Assembly: GCF_029846255.1 (NCBI RefSeq)
Contig: NZ_JARVWQ010000001.1
Span: 1,364,001-1,428,000, forward strand
Length of the DNA: 64,000 bases
Reading direction: 5' to 3'
Origin: Amnibacterium sp. CER49
GTDB taxonomy: Bacteria > Actinomycetota > Actinomycetes > Actinomycetales > Microbacteriaceae
Part shown: positions 35,856-45,783 of the stretch, one piece after another
How positions within the stretch are numbered: position 1 is the first letter of the stretch
Layout: each line of letters begins with the position of its first letter
Translations under genes and position numbers: made by a program
The notes under the pieces: model-generated
Told to the model about the DNA's origin: nothing
The model's database searches: none
The model's input: the letters and a program-made list of their open reading frames with translations, nothing else

Positions 35856-37234
35856 TCGCCGAGGTGCTCGACGAGCCTCGCCGCGAGACCCGTGTAGGTG
35901 GCGGGCGTCAGGGCGGTGAGCCGCTCGGTGGCGGCGGGCTCGAGACCCAGGCCGGCGACGAACGTCCGAAGGTCCTCCGCGGTGATGCGACGCCCGCGCG
36001 TCAGGTCCTTCAGCAGCTCGTACGGGTTGGAGAGCGCGCTGCGGCCCGCAGCGATCTCGGCGCGCACGACCGTCTGCACCGCTTCGCCGAGCACCTCCTG
36101 GTTCGACTCGAGGTCCTCCCGCATCCGCGCGGCGTCCACGTCGATCTCGGTGAGGCCGCGGGCGACGTTGTCGAGGGCGACGAGCGAGTGCCCGAGGCCC
36201 ACGCCGATGTTCCGCTGGGTGGTCGAGTCGGTGAGGTCGCGCTGCAGCCGGGACGTGACGAGGGTCGCCGACAGCGTGCCGAGCACCCCGTTCGACAGCT
36301 CGAGGTTCGCCTCGGCGTTCTCGAACCGGATCGGGTTCACCTTGTGCGGCATGGTCGAGCTGCCCGTGGCGCCGGCCACGGGGACCTGCTTCAGGTAGCC
36401 GAAGGCGATGTAGAGCCACACGTCGGTGCAGAGGTTGTGCAGCACCCCGTTCAGGTGCACGATCCGGCCGTAGAGCTCGACCTGCCAGTCGTGCGACTCG
36501 ATCTGCGTCGTCAGCGGGTTCCACGTGAGACCGAGCCCCTCGACGAAGCGCTGCGAGAGGGCCTGCCAGTCGACGTCGGGTGCCGCGACGACGTGCGCCG
36601 CGTAGTCGCCGCTCGCCCCGTTCGACTTGCCGAGCACCTCGACGGCCGCGACCTTGTCGCGCAGGCGCCGCAGCCGGGCGGCGAACACGGCGAGCTCCTT
36701 GCCCGTCGTCGTCGGTGTCGCCGGCTGCCCGTGGGTGCGGGCGAGCATCGGCACCCCTGCCCAGTCGCGGGCGAGCGCGGTGAGGCGCTCGAGGACGCGG
36801 TCGACCGCCGGCAGCCAGACGTCGTGCACGGCGTCCCGGACCGTGAGCGCGACGGCGAGGTTGTTCACGTCCTCGCTCGTGAAGGCGAAGTGGGTGAGCT
36901 CGGCGAGCCGCTCGAGCCCGACCGCCGCCAGGTGCGCGCGGACGAGGTACTCGACGGCCTTCACGTCGTGCCGGGTCGTCGCCTCGAGCCGGCCGAGCTC
37001 GGCCACCTCGTCGGCGCCGAAGCGGTCCACCAGCTCGCGCAGCGACGCCCGCTCGTGCTCGGCGAGCGGCGCCGTGCCGGCGACACCCGCGTCGGTCAGG
37101 GCGATCAGCCACTCGACCTCGACCCGGATCCGGGCGCGGTTCAGGCCGGCCTCGGACAGGTGCTCGGCGAGCGGAGCGGCCGCGGCGCGGTAGCGCCCGT
37201 CGAGGGGGGACAGCGGCTCATCGATCAGCGGCAC
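35852..37234 (-). CDS. purB: Adenylosuccinate lyase
   Basis: 460 residues from the GTG at 37234, selected because AGGAGG lies upstream and the protein then begins with PLIDEPLSPLDGRYR, the usual PurB N-terminus. Fumarase/aspartase superfamily: catalytic histidine region THGQPATPTT, signature GSSTMPHKVNPIRFENAEANL. It catalyses two steps of purine synthesis, SAICAR to AICAR and adenylosuccinate to AMP, releasing fumarate. It belongs to the E. coli-like type with the N-terminal SPLDGRY motif. Stop codon overlaps that of the opposite gene (CTAG). Confidence 0.95.
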   Translation of the reverse strand: MPLIDEPLSPLDGRYRAAAAPLAEHLSEAGLNRARIRVEVEWLIALTDAGVAGTAPLAEHERASLRELVDRFGADEVAELGRLEATTRHDVKAVEYLVRAHLAAVGLERLAELTHFAFTSEDVNNLAVALTVRDAVHDVWLPAVDRVLERLTALARDWAGVPMLARTHGQPATPTTTGKELAVFAARLRRLRDKVAAVEVLGKSNGASGDYAAHVVAAPDVDWQALSQRFVEGLGLTWNPLTTQIESHDWQVELYGRIVHLNGVLHNLCTDVWLYIAFGYLKQVPVAGATGSSTMPHKVNPIRFENAEANLELSNGVLGTLSATLVTSRLQRDLTDSTTQRNIGVGLGHSLVALDNVARGLTEIDVDAARMREDLESNQEVLGEAVQTVVRAEIAAGRSALSNPYELLKDLTRGRRITAEDLRTFVAGLGLEPAATERLTALTPATYTGLAARLVEHLGD

Positions 37235-37404
37235 GCGCGCCTCCTGGGGTCGGGGATCCCCATTCTCCCGGACCACTTCGCCCGCCGGGCATCCGCTCCT
37301 CCCCAGGCCCGCCGGGACGCCGCGGCGCCCGGCTCCTGCGCGCCCGACGACGGCCGGGACCGTCGAGGCGGGCACGATGCCGCCGGTCGATCACGGGAGG
37401 CGCC

Positions 37405-37599
37405 ATGGACCCTGTGCTGCAGCGCGCGGAGCTCGCGGCTCTGCGCACCCGTGCCGCCGTGGTGCCGGAGCCGCCGCTCGTGCTCGACGGCTGGGTGTCC
37501 CTCGTCGCCGAGGAGTACGCCCTCGCGGTGCTCCGGCTCCGTACGGCGCTCGCCGGGATGCGCGAGGCGATCGCGGCGGCGGAGGCGGCGGTCCGATGA
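37405..37599 (+). CDS. Small helical protein, possible partner of the next gene
   Basis: 64 residues, rich in Ala, Leu and Arg and predicted by eye to form two helices around GWVSLVAEEYALAVLRL. GGGAGG precedes the ATG, and the stop overlaps the start of the hydrolase gene (ATGA), so the two are made together. The size, helix-turn-helix layout and a Gly-Trp near the turn recall WXG100/ESX-like secretion partners, but there is no exact WXG motif; treat this as a hypothesis. No known family recognised. Confidence 0.6.
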   Translation: MDPVLQRAELAALRTRAAVVPEPPLVLDGWVSLVAEEYALAVLRLRTALAGMREAIAAAEAAVR

Positions 37600-39008
37600 C
37601 CGACGTCGGCGTCCGCATCTCGGGCGGCGGCTCGCTCGCTGTCGACACGACCTCGATGCTCGCCGCGGCCCGGGTGCTGGAGCGGGCCGCCGACGACCTC
37701 TCGAGGCTCGCTGCGAGCCTGGACGCCGCCGCCACGCAGGTGGCGGCCGCCGCGATCCCGCTCGGTGCGGCGCTCCGCGAGTGCCGGGCGGCGCAGCGGT
37801 ACGCGAGCGACGCGGCCGGCGGCCTCCGGACGGCATCCCTGCGCTACGGCGCGGCCGACGACGCGGTCACCCGTCTGCTCACGACGACCGCCGCCGTCCA
37901 GGCCGTGGCGCTCGGCGCGGAGACCGCCGTGCTCGGCCCGGTCGTGCCGCTCGGCGAGTCGTCCCTCGTCGGCGGGGGCCTCGTCCTCGCCCTCCTCGGC
38001 GAGATCGCGACCACCGGCCGGATGGGGCCCCAGATGGATCCGGTGGTGCTGCGGGCGCTCCGGCTCGCGGTGTCGTCGTCGGACGACCTGCTCCGCGGCC
38101 TCGAGGCGCACGAGACGCCGGCCGACCTCGCGCACGACGACCCGGACGCTCCCGGAGGCACCGCATCGCTCGCCGGGCATGCCGCCGACCTCCTGCCGCG
38201 GCAGCCCGGGACCCTGCGGACCACCGTGGTCGACCGCGACGTCGTCGCCGGCCCGGGTGGTCTGGCGGGACTCGCGGCACGCGTTCCCGAACCACCCGCG
38301 GGCGCTCCCCAGATCCGCATCGAGGCCTACGGAGACCCGTCTGGCGGCCGCCGCTTCATCGTCTACCTCGCCGGCACGGTCTCCTTCTCGCCGGACTCCG
38401 GCGACGAGCCGTTCGACGCCCGCGCCGACCTGGAGGGCGTCGCCGGTCGCCCGTCCGACTCGGAGCGGGCGGTCCTCCAGGCGATGCGGGAGGCCGGCGT
38501 CGGCGAGGACGACCCCGTGCTGCTCGTGGGCCACTCGCAGGGCGCGCTGGTCGCGACCCGCATCGCCCAGTCGTCCGGACTCCGGGTCGCCGGGGTCGTG
38601 ACGCTCGGCGGACCGACCGGGCAGATCGCGCTGCCCGAGGACGTGCCCGTGCTCGCGATCGAGCACGACGACGATCTCGTCCCGGCGCTGCCCGGGCTGC
38701 CCGCCGCCGGGGAGGCGGGCCGACGACGGATCGTCGTGCAGCGGTCCGCGGCGGGCGACACGCTGCCCACGATGCCGGGCACGGTCGGCTTCGGACCCGG
38801 GCTGCCGACGCACGCCGTCGCCTCCTACGTGCTCACGACGGCGCTGGCGGAGCGGTCGGGCGACCCCAGGGTCGACCGCTTCCGGCATGGGTTGGCGCCG
38901 TTCCTCGACGCACGGCACGGCGTCGCGCTGCAGGTGCGGGCGGATCGGGTGCCCGGCGCCGCGCTCAGGCCTGCGCGCCCGAGAGGGGCCGCAGCAGCAG
39001 GCCGATGA
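37596..39008 (+). CDS. Alpha/beta-hydrolase with N-terminal helical (ESX-like) domain
   Basis: 470 residues. Residues about 1-130 are long Ala-rich helices ([20 protein letters not shown], then [20 protein letters not shown]) similar in style to WXG100-type domains. A more hydrophobic stretch ([23 protein letters not shown]) follows. The C-terminal half is an alpha/beta hydrolase with nucleophile elbow VGHSQGAL and oxyanion strand [11 protein letters not shown]. There is no classical signal peptide. An esterase or lipase exported or kept at the cell surface is plausible; the substrate is unknown. Starts ATG overlapping the 64-residue gene, and its last 44 bp overlap the opposite-strand holin-like gene. 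Confidence 0.65.
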   Translation: MTDVGVRISGGGSLAVDTTSMLAAARVLERAADDLSRLAASLDAAATQVAAAAIPLGAALRECRAAQRYASDAAGGLRTASLRYGAADDAVTRLLTTTAAVQAVALGAETAVLGPVVPLGESSLVGGGLVLALLGEIATTGRMGPQMDPVVLRALRLAVSSSDDLLRGLEAHETPADLAHDDPDAPGGTASLAGHAADLLPRQPGTLRTTVVDRDVVAGPGGLAGLAARVPEPPAGAPQIRIEAYGDPSGGRRFIVYLAGTVSFSPDSGDEPFDARADLEGVAGRPSDSERAVLQAMREAGVGEDDPVLLVGHSQGALVATRIAQSSGLRVAGVVTLGGPTGQIALPEDVPVLAIEHDDDLVPALPGLPAAGEAGRRRIVVQRSAAGDTLPTMPGTVGFGPGLPTHAVASYVLTTALAERSGDPRVDRFRHGLAPFLDARHGVALQVRADRVPGAALRPARPRGAAAAGR

Positions 39009-39375
39009 GCCAGCCGAGCACCCCGAGCACGACGGCGCCGAGCACGCCCCACCAGAAGTCGGCGACCTCGAGGCCGAAGCCGAAGAAGGTGGTGATCCAC
39101 GCGACGAGCAGGAACAGCAGGCCGTTCACGACGAGCGAGATGAGGCCGAGCGTGAGCAGGTAGACGGGGAAGGCGACGATGCGGATCGCGGTGCCGAGCA
39201 CGCCGTTCACGATGCCGAAGAGGAGCCCGAGCAGCAGATAGGTGAGGACGACGCCGATCGGGTCGGGCGAGTACGGGACGACCCGGACCGTCCTCAGGCC
39301 GAAGGCGGCGAAGACGAGCGTCGTCAGCCAGAGCGCGATGGCGTTGCCGACCACCCGCACCACGAACCGACGCAT
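38965..39375 (-). CDS. Four-helix phage-holin-family membrane protein
   Basis: 136 residues with four hydrophobic helices ([76 protein letters not shown]), matching the mycobacterial 4-TMS holin family (DUF360). The central motif [20 protein letters not shown] is characteristic. Despite the name, most members are chromosomal housekeeping proteins of unknown role, not phage genes, and no phage genes are nearby. A -10-like CATAGT lies 6 nt before the ATG, so the mRNA may be leaderless. Confidence 0.85.
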   Translation of the reverse strand: MRRFVVRVVGNAIALWLTTLVFAAFGLRTVRVVPYSPDPIGVVLTYLLLGLLFGIVNGVLGTAIRIVAFPVYLLTLGLISLVVNGLLFLLVAWITTFFGFGLEVADFWWGVLGAVVLGVLGWLIGLLLRPLSGAQA

Positions 39376-39418
39376 CCCCCAACTATGGCATCCGGCGATC
39401 CGCGGGTCCCGGCCTCCC

Positions 39419-39424
39419 TAGACT
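39419..39424 (+). promoter_or_regulatory. -10 box of the hisC-like gene (leaderless)
   Basis: TAGACT is followed after 8 nt by the GTG at 39433 with no Shine-Dalgarno sequence. The divergent holin-like gene has its own -10-like CATAGT at 39382-39387 on the other strand. Confidence 0.5.
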
Positions 39425-39432
39425 GCCGTGCC

Positions 39433-40548
39433 GTGACCGATCCCGCCCCCGTCCGCCTCCGGCCGGAGGTCGCCGCGCTCGCCCCCTACCGGCAGGGCAG
39501 GGCCGCGGCCGACGGCGGGTTCAAGCTGTCGTCGAACGAGAACCCGTTCCCGCCGCTGCCCGAGGTGGTCGAGGCGGTGACGGCCGCCGCGGCCTTCAAC
39601 CGCTACCCCGACGCCTCCGCGACCGCGCTGCGCGAACGGCTCGCGCTTCGGCACGGGGTCGAGGTCGAGGGGGTGCACGTGGCCGCCGGCTCGGTGGCGC
39701 TGCTCGCCCAGCTGATCGCCGCCGCTGCAGGTCCCGGCGACGAGGTGCTGTACTCCTGGCGCAGCTTCGAGGCGTACCCCGGTCTCGTCGCGGTCGCGGG
39801 AGCGACGAGCGTCGCGGTCCCGAACAGCAGGGACGGCGCGCACGACGTCGATGCGATGCTCGCCGCCGTCACGGAGCGCACGCGCGTCGTGCTGGTCTGC
39901 ACCCCGAACAACCCGACGGGGCCGGTCGTGGCGCAGGCCGAGTTCGACCGACTGCTCGCCGGCCTCCCCTCCGACGTGCTCGTGCTGCTCGACGAGGCGT
40001 ACCGCGAGTTCGCCACCGGCGCGGGCGGGGCCGACGGCGACGCCGTCGTGATCCGCCAGCGGGAGGGGCTCCAGCGGAACGTCGTGGTGCTCCGCACCTT
40101 CTCGAAGGCGTGGGGGCTCGCGGGGCTCCGCATCGGGTACGCCCTCGGTGATCCGCGTGTGCTCGACGGCGCCCGCGCCACCGCGGTGCCGCTGTCGGTC
40201 ACCGACCAGGCCCAGGTCGCGGCGCTCGTCTCGCTCGACCACGAGGCGCAGCTGCTCGAGCGGGTCGCGCACCTCGCGGCCCGCCGGGACGACGTCTGGC
40301 AGGCGCTCACCGAGCAGGGCTGGCGCGTCCCGCGGCCCTGGGGCAACTTCGTGTGGCTCGCGACGGGCGCGGCCACCGACGCCGCGGCGGACGTGTTCGC
40401 GAGCGCGGGCATCACGGCCCGCGCCTTCCCCGGCGAGGGGCTCCGCGTGACGATCGCGGAGCAGGAGTCGGTGGAGAACCTGCTGCGTGCGGCGCGGGAG
40501 GTTGGAGGAATGCTCCAGTCCTCGTCCTCCGGGCCCCGGATATCGTGA
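39433..40548 (+). CDS. hisC: Histidinol-phosphate / aromatic aminotransferase
   Basis: 371 residues from GTG at 39433. Fold type I PLP enzyme: [37 protein letters not shown], and the PLP lysine in [18 protein letters not shown]. This is the HisC family; actinobacteria often have a second HisC-like enzyme acting on phenylalanine or phenylpyruvate (Pat), and the isolated location away from his genes makes that equally likely. Its TGA overlaps an ATG at 40548, which is in frame with the E1-alpha gene that follows. Confidence 0.85.
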   Translation: MTDPAPVRLRPEVAALAPYRQGRAAADGGFKLSSNENPFPPLPEVVEAVTAAAAFNRYPDASATALRERLALRHGVEVEGVHVAAGSVALLAQLIAAAAGPGDEVLYSWRSFEAYPGLVAVAGATSVAVPNSRDGAHDVDAMLAAVTERTRVVLVCTPNNPTGPVVAQAEFDRLLAGLPSDVLVLLDEAYREFATGAGGADGDAVVIRQREGLQRNVVVLRTFSKAWGLAGLRIGYALGDPRVLDGARATAVPLSVTDQAQVAALVSLDHEAQLLERVAHLAARRDDVWQALTEQGWRVPRPWGNFVWLATGAATDAAADVFASAGITARAFPGEGLRVTIAEQESVENLLRAAREVGGMLQSSSSGPRIS

Positions 40549-40613
40549 TGCGGGGCCGGAGCGGCCCGAACCCGATTCCGGCGCGCTCGACGCGGGCCGG
40601 GGCGAGGAGGAGC

Positions 40614-41729
40614 GTGGCCTCGACCGATCCCGTCGTCCGGATCCTGTCGCACGACGGCGCGCTCGCGCCGACCCCGCCGGCGGAGCCCTACGTGGACCGG
40701 GTCGCCGCCCTCGACGAGCAGGCGCTGCTCGGCCTGCTCACCGACATGGTGCGCACCCGCGCGGTCGACGTCGAGGCGGCCAACCTGCAGCGGCAGGGGC
40801 ACCTCGCGCTCTGGGCGCCGAGCTACGGCCAGGAGGCGGCGCAGATCGGCTCCGGTCGCGCCACGCGCCCGCAGGACGCGATCTTCCCCGCCTACCGCGA
40901 GCACGGCGTCGCGCTCGTGCGCGGTGTCGATCCGCTCGACCTCGTCCGGATGATGCGCGGACTCACCCACAGCGGGTGGGACCCGGCCGAGCACGGCGGC
41001 TTCCGGCAGTACACGCTCGTCATCGGGTCGCAGACGCTGCACGCGACGGGCTACGCGATGGGCGCGCAGTTCGACAAGGCCACGGCGACCGGGGACCCCG
41101 AGCGCGACGAGGCCGTGCTCGTCTACTTCGGTGACGGCGCGACCGCGCAGGGCGACACGAACGAGGCGCTCGTCTTCGCGTCGAGCTACAACACGCCCCA
41201 GGTGTTCTTCCTGCAGAACAACCACTGGGCCATCTCGGTGCCCGTCGAGCGGCAGTCGCGCACGCCGCTGTACCGCCGCGCCGCCGGCTTCGGCATGCCC
41301 GGCGTGCAGGTCGACGGCAACGACGTGCTCGCGGTGCTCGCGGTCACCGGCGCGCTGCTCGACGACGCCCGCGCCGGACGTGGTCCCGCCCTGATCGAGG
41401 CGCTCACCTACCGGGTCGGCGCGCACACCACCGCCGACGACCCCACCCGGTACCGCACGGCCGAGGAGCTCGCGACCTGGACCGAGCGCGACCCGATCCT
41501 GCGGCTGCGACGGCACCTCGAGGGGCGGGGCGTCGGCCGGGAGCTGTTCGAAGGCGTGGACGCGGAGGCGGCGGACCTCGCCGCCGACCTGCGCAGGCGC
41601 GTGCTCACGCTGCAGGACCCGCCCGTCTCGCTGATGTTCGCGCACGTCTACCAGGAGGCGCACCCGCTCGTCGCCGCCGAGCAGGCGTGGCAGGCCGAGT
41701 ACGAGGCGTCCTACGGGGAGCAGGCATGA
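40614..41729 (+). CDS. 2-oxoacid dehydrogenase E1 component, alpha subunit
   Basis: 371 residues from the GTG at 40614, chosen for GAGGAGG just upstream; an in-frame ATG at 40548 overlapping the hisC stop is the alternative. TPP-binding motif GDGATAQGDTNEALVFAS, the region NNHWAISVPVERQS, and YRVGAHTTADDPTRYR with the conserved His. With E1-beta it decarboxylates a 2-oxoacid and passes the acyl group to E2. The family pattern fits branched-chain 2-oxoacid dehydrogenase (BkdA) better than bacterial pyruvate dehydrogenase, but substrate range cannot be proven here. Confidence 0.88.
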   Translation: MASTDPVVRILSHDGALAPTPPAEPYVDRVAALDEQALLGLLTDMVRTRAVDVEAANLQRQGHLALWAPSYGQEAAQIGSGRATRPQDAIFPAYREHGVALVRGVDPLDLVRMMRGLTHSGWDPAEHGGFRQYTLVIGSQTLHATGYAMGAQFDKATATGDPERDEAVLVYFGDGATAQGDTNEALVFASSYNTPQVFFLQNNHWAISVPVERQSRTPLYRRAAGFGMPGVQVDGNDVLAVLAVTGALLDDARAGRGPALIEALTYRVGAHTTADDPTRYRTAEELATWTERDPILRLRRHLEGRGVGRELFEGVDAEAADLAADLRRRVLTLQDPPVSLMFAHVYQEAHPLVAAEQAWQAEYEASYGEQA

Positions 41730-42706
41730 CCACCACGTCGATGCCGCTCGCGAAGGCGCTGAACGCGGGCCTGCGACGCGCGATGGAGGACGACCCGAAG
41801 GTCCTGCTCATGGGCGAGGACATCGGGCGCCTCGGCGGCGTGTTCCGCATCACCGACGGGCTGCTCGCGACGTTCGGCGAGGACCGGGTGCTCGACACCC
41901 CGCTCGCGGAGTCCGGCATCGTGGGCACCGCGATCGGGCTCGCGCTGCGCGGCTACCGGCCGGTGTGCGAGATCCAGTTCGACGGCTTCATCTGGCCCGG
42001 ATTCGACCAGATCACCTCGCAGCTCGCGAAGCTGACGAACCGGCTCGAGGGACGGCAGTCGTTCCCGGTCGTGATCCGCGTGCCCTACGGCGGCCACATC
42101 GGCTCGATCGAGCACCACTCGGAGAGCCCCGAGACCTACTTCGCGCACACGCCGGGGCTCCGCGTCGTCACCCCGTCGACCCCGAACGACGGCTACTGGA
42201 TGATCCAGCAGGCGATCTCCTCGCCCGACCCCGTCATCTTCTTCGAGCCGAAGAGCCGCTACTGGCCGAAGGGCGAGGTCGACCTCGACCAGCCGGCGGT
42301 GCCGCTGCACGCCTCCCGCGTGGTCCGCACCGGCACGGACGCCACCCTGATCGGCTACGGGCCGATGGTGAGCGTGCTGCTCGCCGCGGCCGAGAACGCC
42401 GCGGCGGAGGGGCGCAGCCTCGAGGTCGTCGACCTGCGCTCGCTCTCGCCCGTCGACTGGGAGCCGGTCGTCGCGTCCGTCGAGAAGACCGGTCGTGCCG
42501 TCGTCGCCCACGAGGCGCCCGGCTTCCTCGGGATGGGTGCCGAGATCGCCGCCGGCATCACCGAGCGGGCGTTCTACTCGCTCGAGGCCCCCGTGCTCCG
42601 CGTGACGGGCTACGACGTGCCCTACCCGCCGGCGAAGCTCGAGAAGCTCTACCTCCCCGACGCCGACCGCGTGCTCGACGCGGTCGACCGCGCCCTCGCG
42701 TACTAG
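41726..42706 (+). CDS. 2-oxoacid dehydrogenase E1 component, beta subunit
   Basis: 326 residues. ATG at 41726 overlaps the alpha stop (ATGA). Transketolase pyrimidine-binding region with the catalytic Glu in [18 protein letters not shown], then [14 protein letters not shown], and the C-terminal domain [13 protein letters not shown] and [10 protein letters not shown]. It forms the alpha2-beta2 E1 with the previous gene. Ten bases separate it from the E2 gene, so all three make one operon. Confidence 0.9.
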   Translation: MTTTSMPLAKALNAGLRRAMEDDPKVLLMGEDIGRLGGVFRITDGLLATFGEDRVLDTPLAESGIVGTAIGLALRGYRPVCEIQFDGFIWPGFDQITSQLAKLTNRLEGRQSFPVVIRVPYGGHIGSIEHHSESPETYFAHTPGLRVVTPSTPNDGYWMIQQAISSPDPVIFFEPKSRYWPKGEVDLDQPAVPLHASRVVRTGTDATLIGYGPMVSVLLAAAENAAAEGRSLEVVDLRSLSPVDWEPVVASVEKTGRAVVAHEAPGFLGMGAEIAAGITERAFYSLEAPVLRVTGYDVPYPPAKLEKLYLPDADRVLDAVDRALAY

Positions 42707-42716
42707 GAAGGCGACC

Positions 42717-44006
42717 ATGTCCATCTCGCGCTTCGCGCTCCCCGACGTCGGCGAGGGCCTCACCGAGGCCGAGATCGTCTCGTGGAAGGTCGCCGAGGGC
42801 GACGAGGTGTCGGTCAACCAGATCCTCGTCGAGATCGAGACGGCGAAGTCGCTCGTCGAGCTGCCGTCGCCGTACGCGGGCCGCGTCGACGCCCTGCTCG
42901 TGCAGGAGGGCGAGACCGTGCAGGTGGGCACGCCCATCGTGGCCGTCGCCTCGGGCGACGAGCAGCTCGCGGGCCCCCTGTCGACGCCCGCGCAGGCCGC
43001 GCTGCCCGGCGAGGTGCAGGTGCGCGAGCACCCGGCGGAGCCCGAGCCGTCCGGGTCGGTCCTCGTCGGCTACGGCACCGACGTGCATGCCGCGAGCCGC
43101 CGCGCCGGCCGTCGGGGCCGCAGCACGGAGCCCGCGCGGCGCGCGGTCGCCGCGCCCGCCCGCCCGCCGATCCGCAAGCTCGCGAAGGACCTCGGGGTCG
43201 ACCTCGCGACGGTGCAGCCCTCGGGCCCGTCGGGCGAGGTGACCCGTGAGGACGTGCTGCGCACCCACCAGCAGCGCAGCGTGTTCCGCAACGTCGAGAC
43301 GCCGGCGTGGCCGGACGACCGCGAGGAGCGCATCCCCGTGAAGGGGGTGCGCAAGGCGACCGCCGCCGCCATGGTCGCGAGCGCATTCACCGCGCCGCAC
43401 GTGAGCGTCTTCGTCGACGTCGACGCCACCCGGACGATGGAGTACGTGCGGCGGCTCAAGGCCTCGTCCGACTTCCAGAGCGTGAAGGTGTCGCCGCTGC
43501 TCGTCATGGCCAGGGCGGTCATCTGGGCGGTGCGGCGCAACCAGAGCGTCAACTCGACGTGGACCGACCGCGAGATCGTCGTGCACCACTACGTGAACCT
43601 CGGCATCGCCGCGGCGACCCCGCGCGGCCTCATCGTGCCGAACGTCAAGGACGCGCACGCCATGTCGATGCGCGAGCTCGCGAAGGCGCTCGACACCCTC
43701 GTCGTGACCGCGCGGGACGGGAAGACGCAGCCGGCCGAGATGGCCGACGGCACGATCACCATCACGAACCTCGGCAGCTTCGGCATGGACACGGGCACGC
43801 CGATCCTCAACCCCGGCGAGGTCGCCATCGTGGCGCTCGGCACCATCCGGCAGAAGCCGTGGGTCGTCGACGGGGTCGTCGTGCCCCGGTGGGTGACCAC
43901 GATCGGCGCGAGCTTCGACCACCGCGTCGTCGACGGCGACGTCGCGAGCCGCTTCCTCGCCGACGTCGCGAGCGTCATGGAGGAGCCCGCGCTCCTGCTC
44001 GACTGA
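42717..44006 (+). CDS. 2-oxoacid dehydrogenase E2 (dihydrolipoamide acyltransferase)
   Basis: 429 residues. One lipoyl domain (1-78) with the lipoylated lysine K44 in [14 protein letters not shown] linker is followed by a peripheral subunit-binding domain (about 140-180, [29 protein letters not shown]). The catalytic domain has [10 protein letters not shown] with the active histidine. It transfers the acyl group from lipoate to CoA. No E3 (lipoamide dehydrogenase) gene lies in the operon, so E3 must come from elsewhere in the genome. Confidence 0.92.
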   Translation: MSISRFALPDVGEGLTEAEIVSWKVAEGDEVSVNQILVEIETAKSLVELPSPYAGRVDALLVQEGETVQVGTPIVAVASGDEQLAGPLSTPAQAALPGEVQVREHPAEPEPSGSVLVGYGTDVHAASRRAGRRGRSTEPARRAVAAPARPPIRKLAKDLGVDLATVQPSGPSGEVTREDVLRTHQQRSVFRNVETPAWPDDREERIPVKGVRKATAAAMVASAFTAPHVSVFVDVDATRTMEYVRRLKASSDFQSVKVSPLLVMARAVIWAVRRNQSVNSTWTDREIVVHHYVNLGIAAATPRGLIVPNVKDAHAMSMRELAKALDTLVVTARDGKTQPAEMADGTITITNLGSFGMDTGTPILNPGEVAIVALGTIRQKPWVVDGVVVPRWVTTIGASFDHRVVDGDVASRFLADVASVMEEPALLLD

Positions 44007-44024
44007 GCACGTCGCCGAGCGATT

Positions 44025-44054
44025 TTGACAATCGTTCTCGATAAGCCGTAGCCT
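44025..44054 (+). promoter_or_regulatory. Zinc-transporter promoter
   Basis: TTGACA (44025-44030), 18-bp spacer, TAGCCT (44049-44054): the best sigma-70-type promoter in the window. The start codon is 26 bp beyond the -10. A Zur box overlaps the -35 and spacer. Confidence 0.75.
44026..44040. promoter_or_regulatory. Zur operator upstream of the zinc ABC transporter
   Basis: TGACAATCGTTCTCG agrees at 11 of 15 positions with the actinobacterial Zur box core TGAAAATCATTTTCA. It covers the end of the -35 and part of the spacer, so bound Zur would block the promoter. The zur gene is the last gene of this same operon. Confidence 0.7.
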
Positions 44055-44080
44055 CCGACGCGGACCGCGAGGAGGACCGG

Positions 44081-44977
44081 ATGACGCATCGACGCACGCC
44101 CCTCGCCGTCGTCGCCGCCTCGCTCGCGGTCGTGCTGCTCGCCGGCTGCGCGCCGGAGCAGCCGGCGGCCGCCGACACCCGGATCCGGATCGTCACCTCC
44201 ACGGACGTGTGGGGGGACGTGGCGCAGCGCGTCGGCGGCGACGAGGTCGCTGTCACGTCCCTCATCGCCGATCCCAGCCGCGACCCGCACGACTTCCAGG
44301 CGAGCGTGCGCGACCAGCTCGCCGTCGACCGCGCTGATCTGCTGCTCGAGAACGGCGGCGGCTACGACGACTTCCTCGTGCAGCTGGCGCACGCCGCGCA
44401 TCCGAGGACCGTGCTCGACGTGGCCGCGCTGTCGGGCCGGCCGCAGGGCGCCGACTTCAACGAGCACCTCTGGTACGACCTGCCCACCGTGCGCCGGGTC
44501 GCGGCGGCGCTCGCCACGGCGCTCAGCCGTCGTGCGCCGGACGCGGCAGCGGGCTTCTCCGCCCGGCTGCGGGCGTTCGACCGGCAGCTCGACCGGCTCG
44601 GGGAGCAGGAGGCGGCGATCCGCCGGGTCGCCGCGGGCCGCGGCGTCGCCATCACCGAACCCGTTCCCCTCTACCTGACCGCCGCGTGCGGGCTCGTCGA
44701 CCGCACCCCGCCGGCGTTCGCCGCGGCGATCGAGGGGGGATCCGATCCGGCCCCCGCCGTGCTGCAGCGGCAGCTCGACCTGCTGCGGGCCCGGCGCGTG
44801 GCGCTCCTCGCGGAGAACGTCCAGACCGACACCCCCGCCGGCGACCTCGCTGTCCGGACCGCGCACGACGCAGCGGTGCCGGTCGTCGCCTTCCGCGAGA
44901 CGCTGCCCCCGGGGACGGGGTACGTGCGGTGGATCGCGCAGACCCTCACCGACGTCCGCCGGGCGGTCGAGCGATGA
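44081..44977 (+). CDS. znuA: Zinc ABC transporter, substrate-binding lipoprotein
   Basis: 298 residues. Lipoprotein signal peptide with lipobox LLAGC (lipidated Cys23). Cluster A-1 metal-binding fold: STDVWGDVAQRVGG, the ligand histidines in DPSRDPHDFQ and EHLWYDLPTVRRVA, and the C-terminal ENVQTDTPAG and FRETLPPG. It captures Zn(II) outside the membrane. There is no long His-rich loop. The Zur box in front supports zinc rather than manganese. GAGGAGG precedes the ATG; 4-bp overlap with the ATPase gene. Confidence 0.88.
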   Translation: MTHRRTPLAVVAASLAVVLLAGCAPEQPAAADTRIRIVTSTDVWGDVAQRVGGDEVAVTSLIADPSRDPHDFQASVRDQLAVDRADLLLENGGGYDDFLVQLAHAAHPRTVLDVAALSGRPQGADFNEHLWYDLPTVRRVAAALATALSRRAPDAAAGFSARLRAFDRQLDRLGEQEAAIRRVAAGRGVAITEPVPLYLTAACGLVDRTPPAFAAAIEGGSDPAPAVLQRQLDLLRARRVALLAENVQTDTPAGDLAVRTAHDAAVPVVAFRETLPPGTGYVRWIAQTLTDVRRAVER

Positions 44978-45783
44978 GCGCCGCGCCCGTCGTCTCGTTC
45001 CGGAAGGCGGCACTCGCCTTCGACGGCCGGGTGCTCTGGCGCGACCTCGACCTCGACGTCGCCGCGGGCGAGTTCGTGGCCGTCCTCGGCCCGAACGGCT
45101 CGGGCAAGACGACGTTCCTCCGTGCCGTCCTCGGGCTGCAGCCGCTGTCCGCAGGCACGCTCGCGGTGCTCGGGCGCCCGCCGCGGCGCGGCGACCGGCG
45201 CATCGGGTACGTGCCGCAGCAGCGGCTGCTCGACGAGTCGACCCCGGTTCGCGGCGTCGACCTGGTGGGGTTCGGCGTCTCCGGCGGCCGCTTCGGGCTG
45301 CCCCTGCCCTCCCGGGGCGACCGCGCGCGCGTCGCCTCGCTCGTCGAGGCGGTCGGCGCCGAGGCCTTCGCCGGACGCTCCGCGGCGCTGCTCTCCGGCG
45401 GCGAGCAGCAGCGGCTGCGGGTCGGCCAGGCGATCGCCGACGACCCGCCCCTGCTGCTCTGCGACGAGCCGCTCATCTCGCTCGACCTCGCGAACCAGGC
45501 GGTGGTGAGCGGCCTGCTCGACCGCCACCGACGCGAACGGGACGCGGCGGTGCTGATGGTCACCCACGACGTGAACCCCGTGCTCCCGATGGTCGACCGC
45601 GTCGTCTACCTCGTCGACGGGCGGTTCCGCATCGGCCCGCCGCGCGAGGTGCTCACCTCCGAGGTGCTGTCGGACCTCTACCGCACCCACGTCGACGTGA
45701 TCCGCGTGCACGACCGCATCGTCGTCGTGGGCGCCGGCAGCGGGCACGAGGAGCACGAGCACGTCGGCCGGGGGCGCGGCTGA
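44974..45783 (+). CDS. znuC: Zinc ABC transporter, ATP-binding protein
   Basis: 269 residues from the ATG at 44974. Walker A GPNGSGKTT, Q-loop VPQQR, signature LSGGEQQRL, Walker B LLLCDEPLISLDL, H-loop VTHDV. The C-terminal end carries a histidine/acid cluster (GSGHEEHEHVG), possibly a metal-sensing tail. Energises the permease encoded next. Its TGA overlaps the permease ATG by one base. Confidence 0.92.
   Translation: MSAAPVVSFRKAALAFDGRVLWRDLDLDVAAGEFVAVLGPNGSGKTTFLRAVLGLQPLSAGTLAVLGRPPRRGDRRIGYVPQQRLLDESTPVRGVDLVGFGVSGGRFGLPLPSRGDRARVASLVEAVGAEAFAGRSAALLSGGEQQRLRVGQAIADDPPLLLCDEPLISLDLANQAVVSGLLDRHRRERDAAVLMVTHDVNPVLPMVDRVVYLVDGRFRIGPPREVLTSEVLSDLYRTHVDVIRVHDRIVVVGAGSGHEEHEHVGRGRG

Noticed and set aside
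38965-39375. A prophage, suggested by the holin-family protein
   Set aside because: No capsid, tail, integrase or lysin genes are nearby; this 4-TMS family is widespread as a chromosomal gene in actinobacteria.
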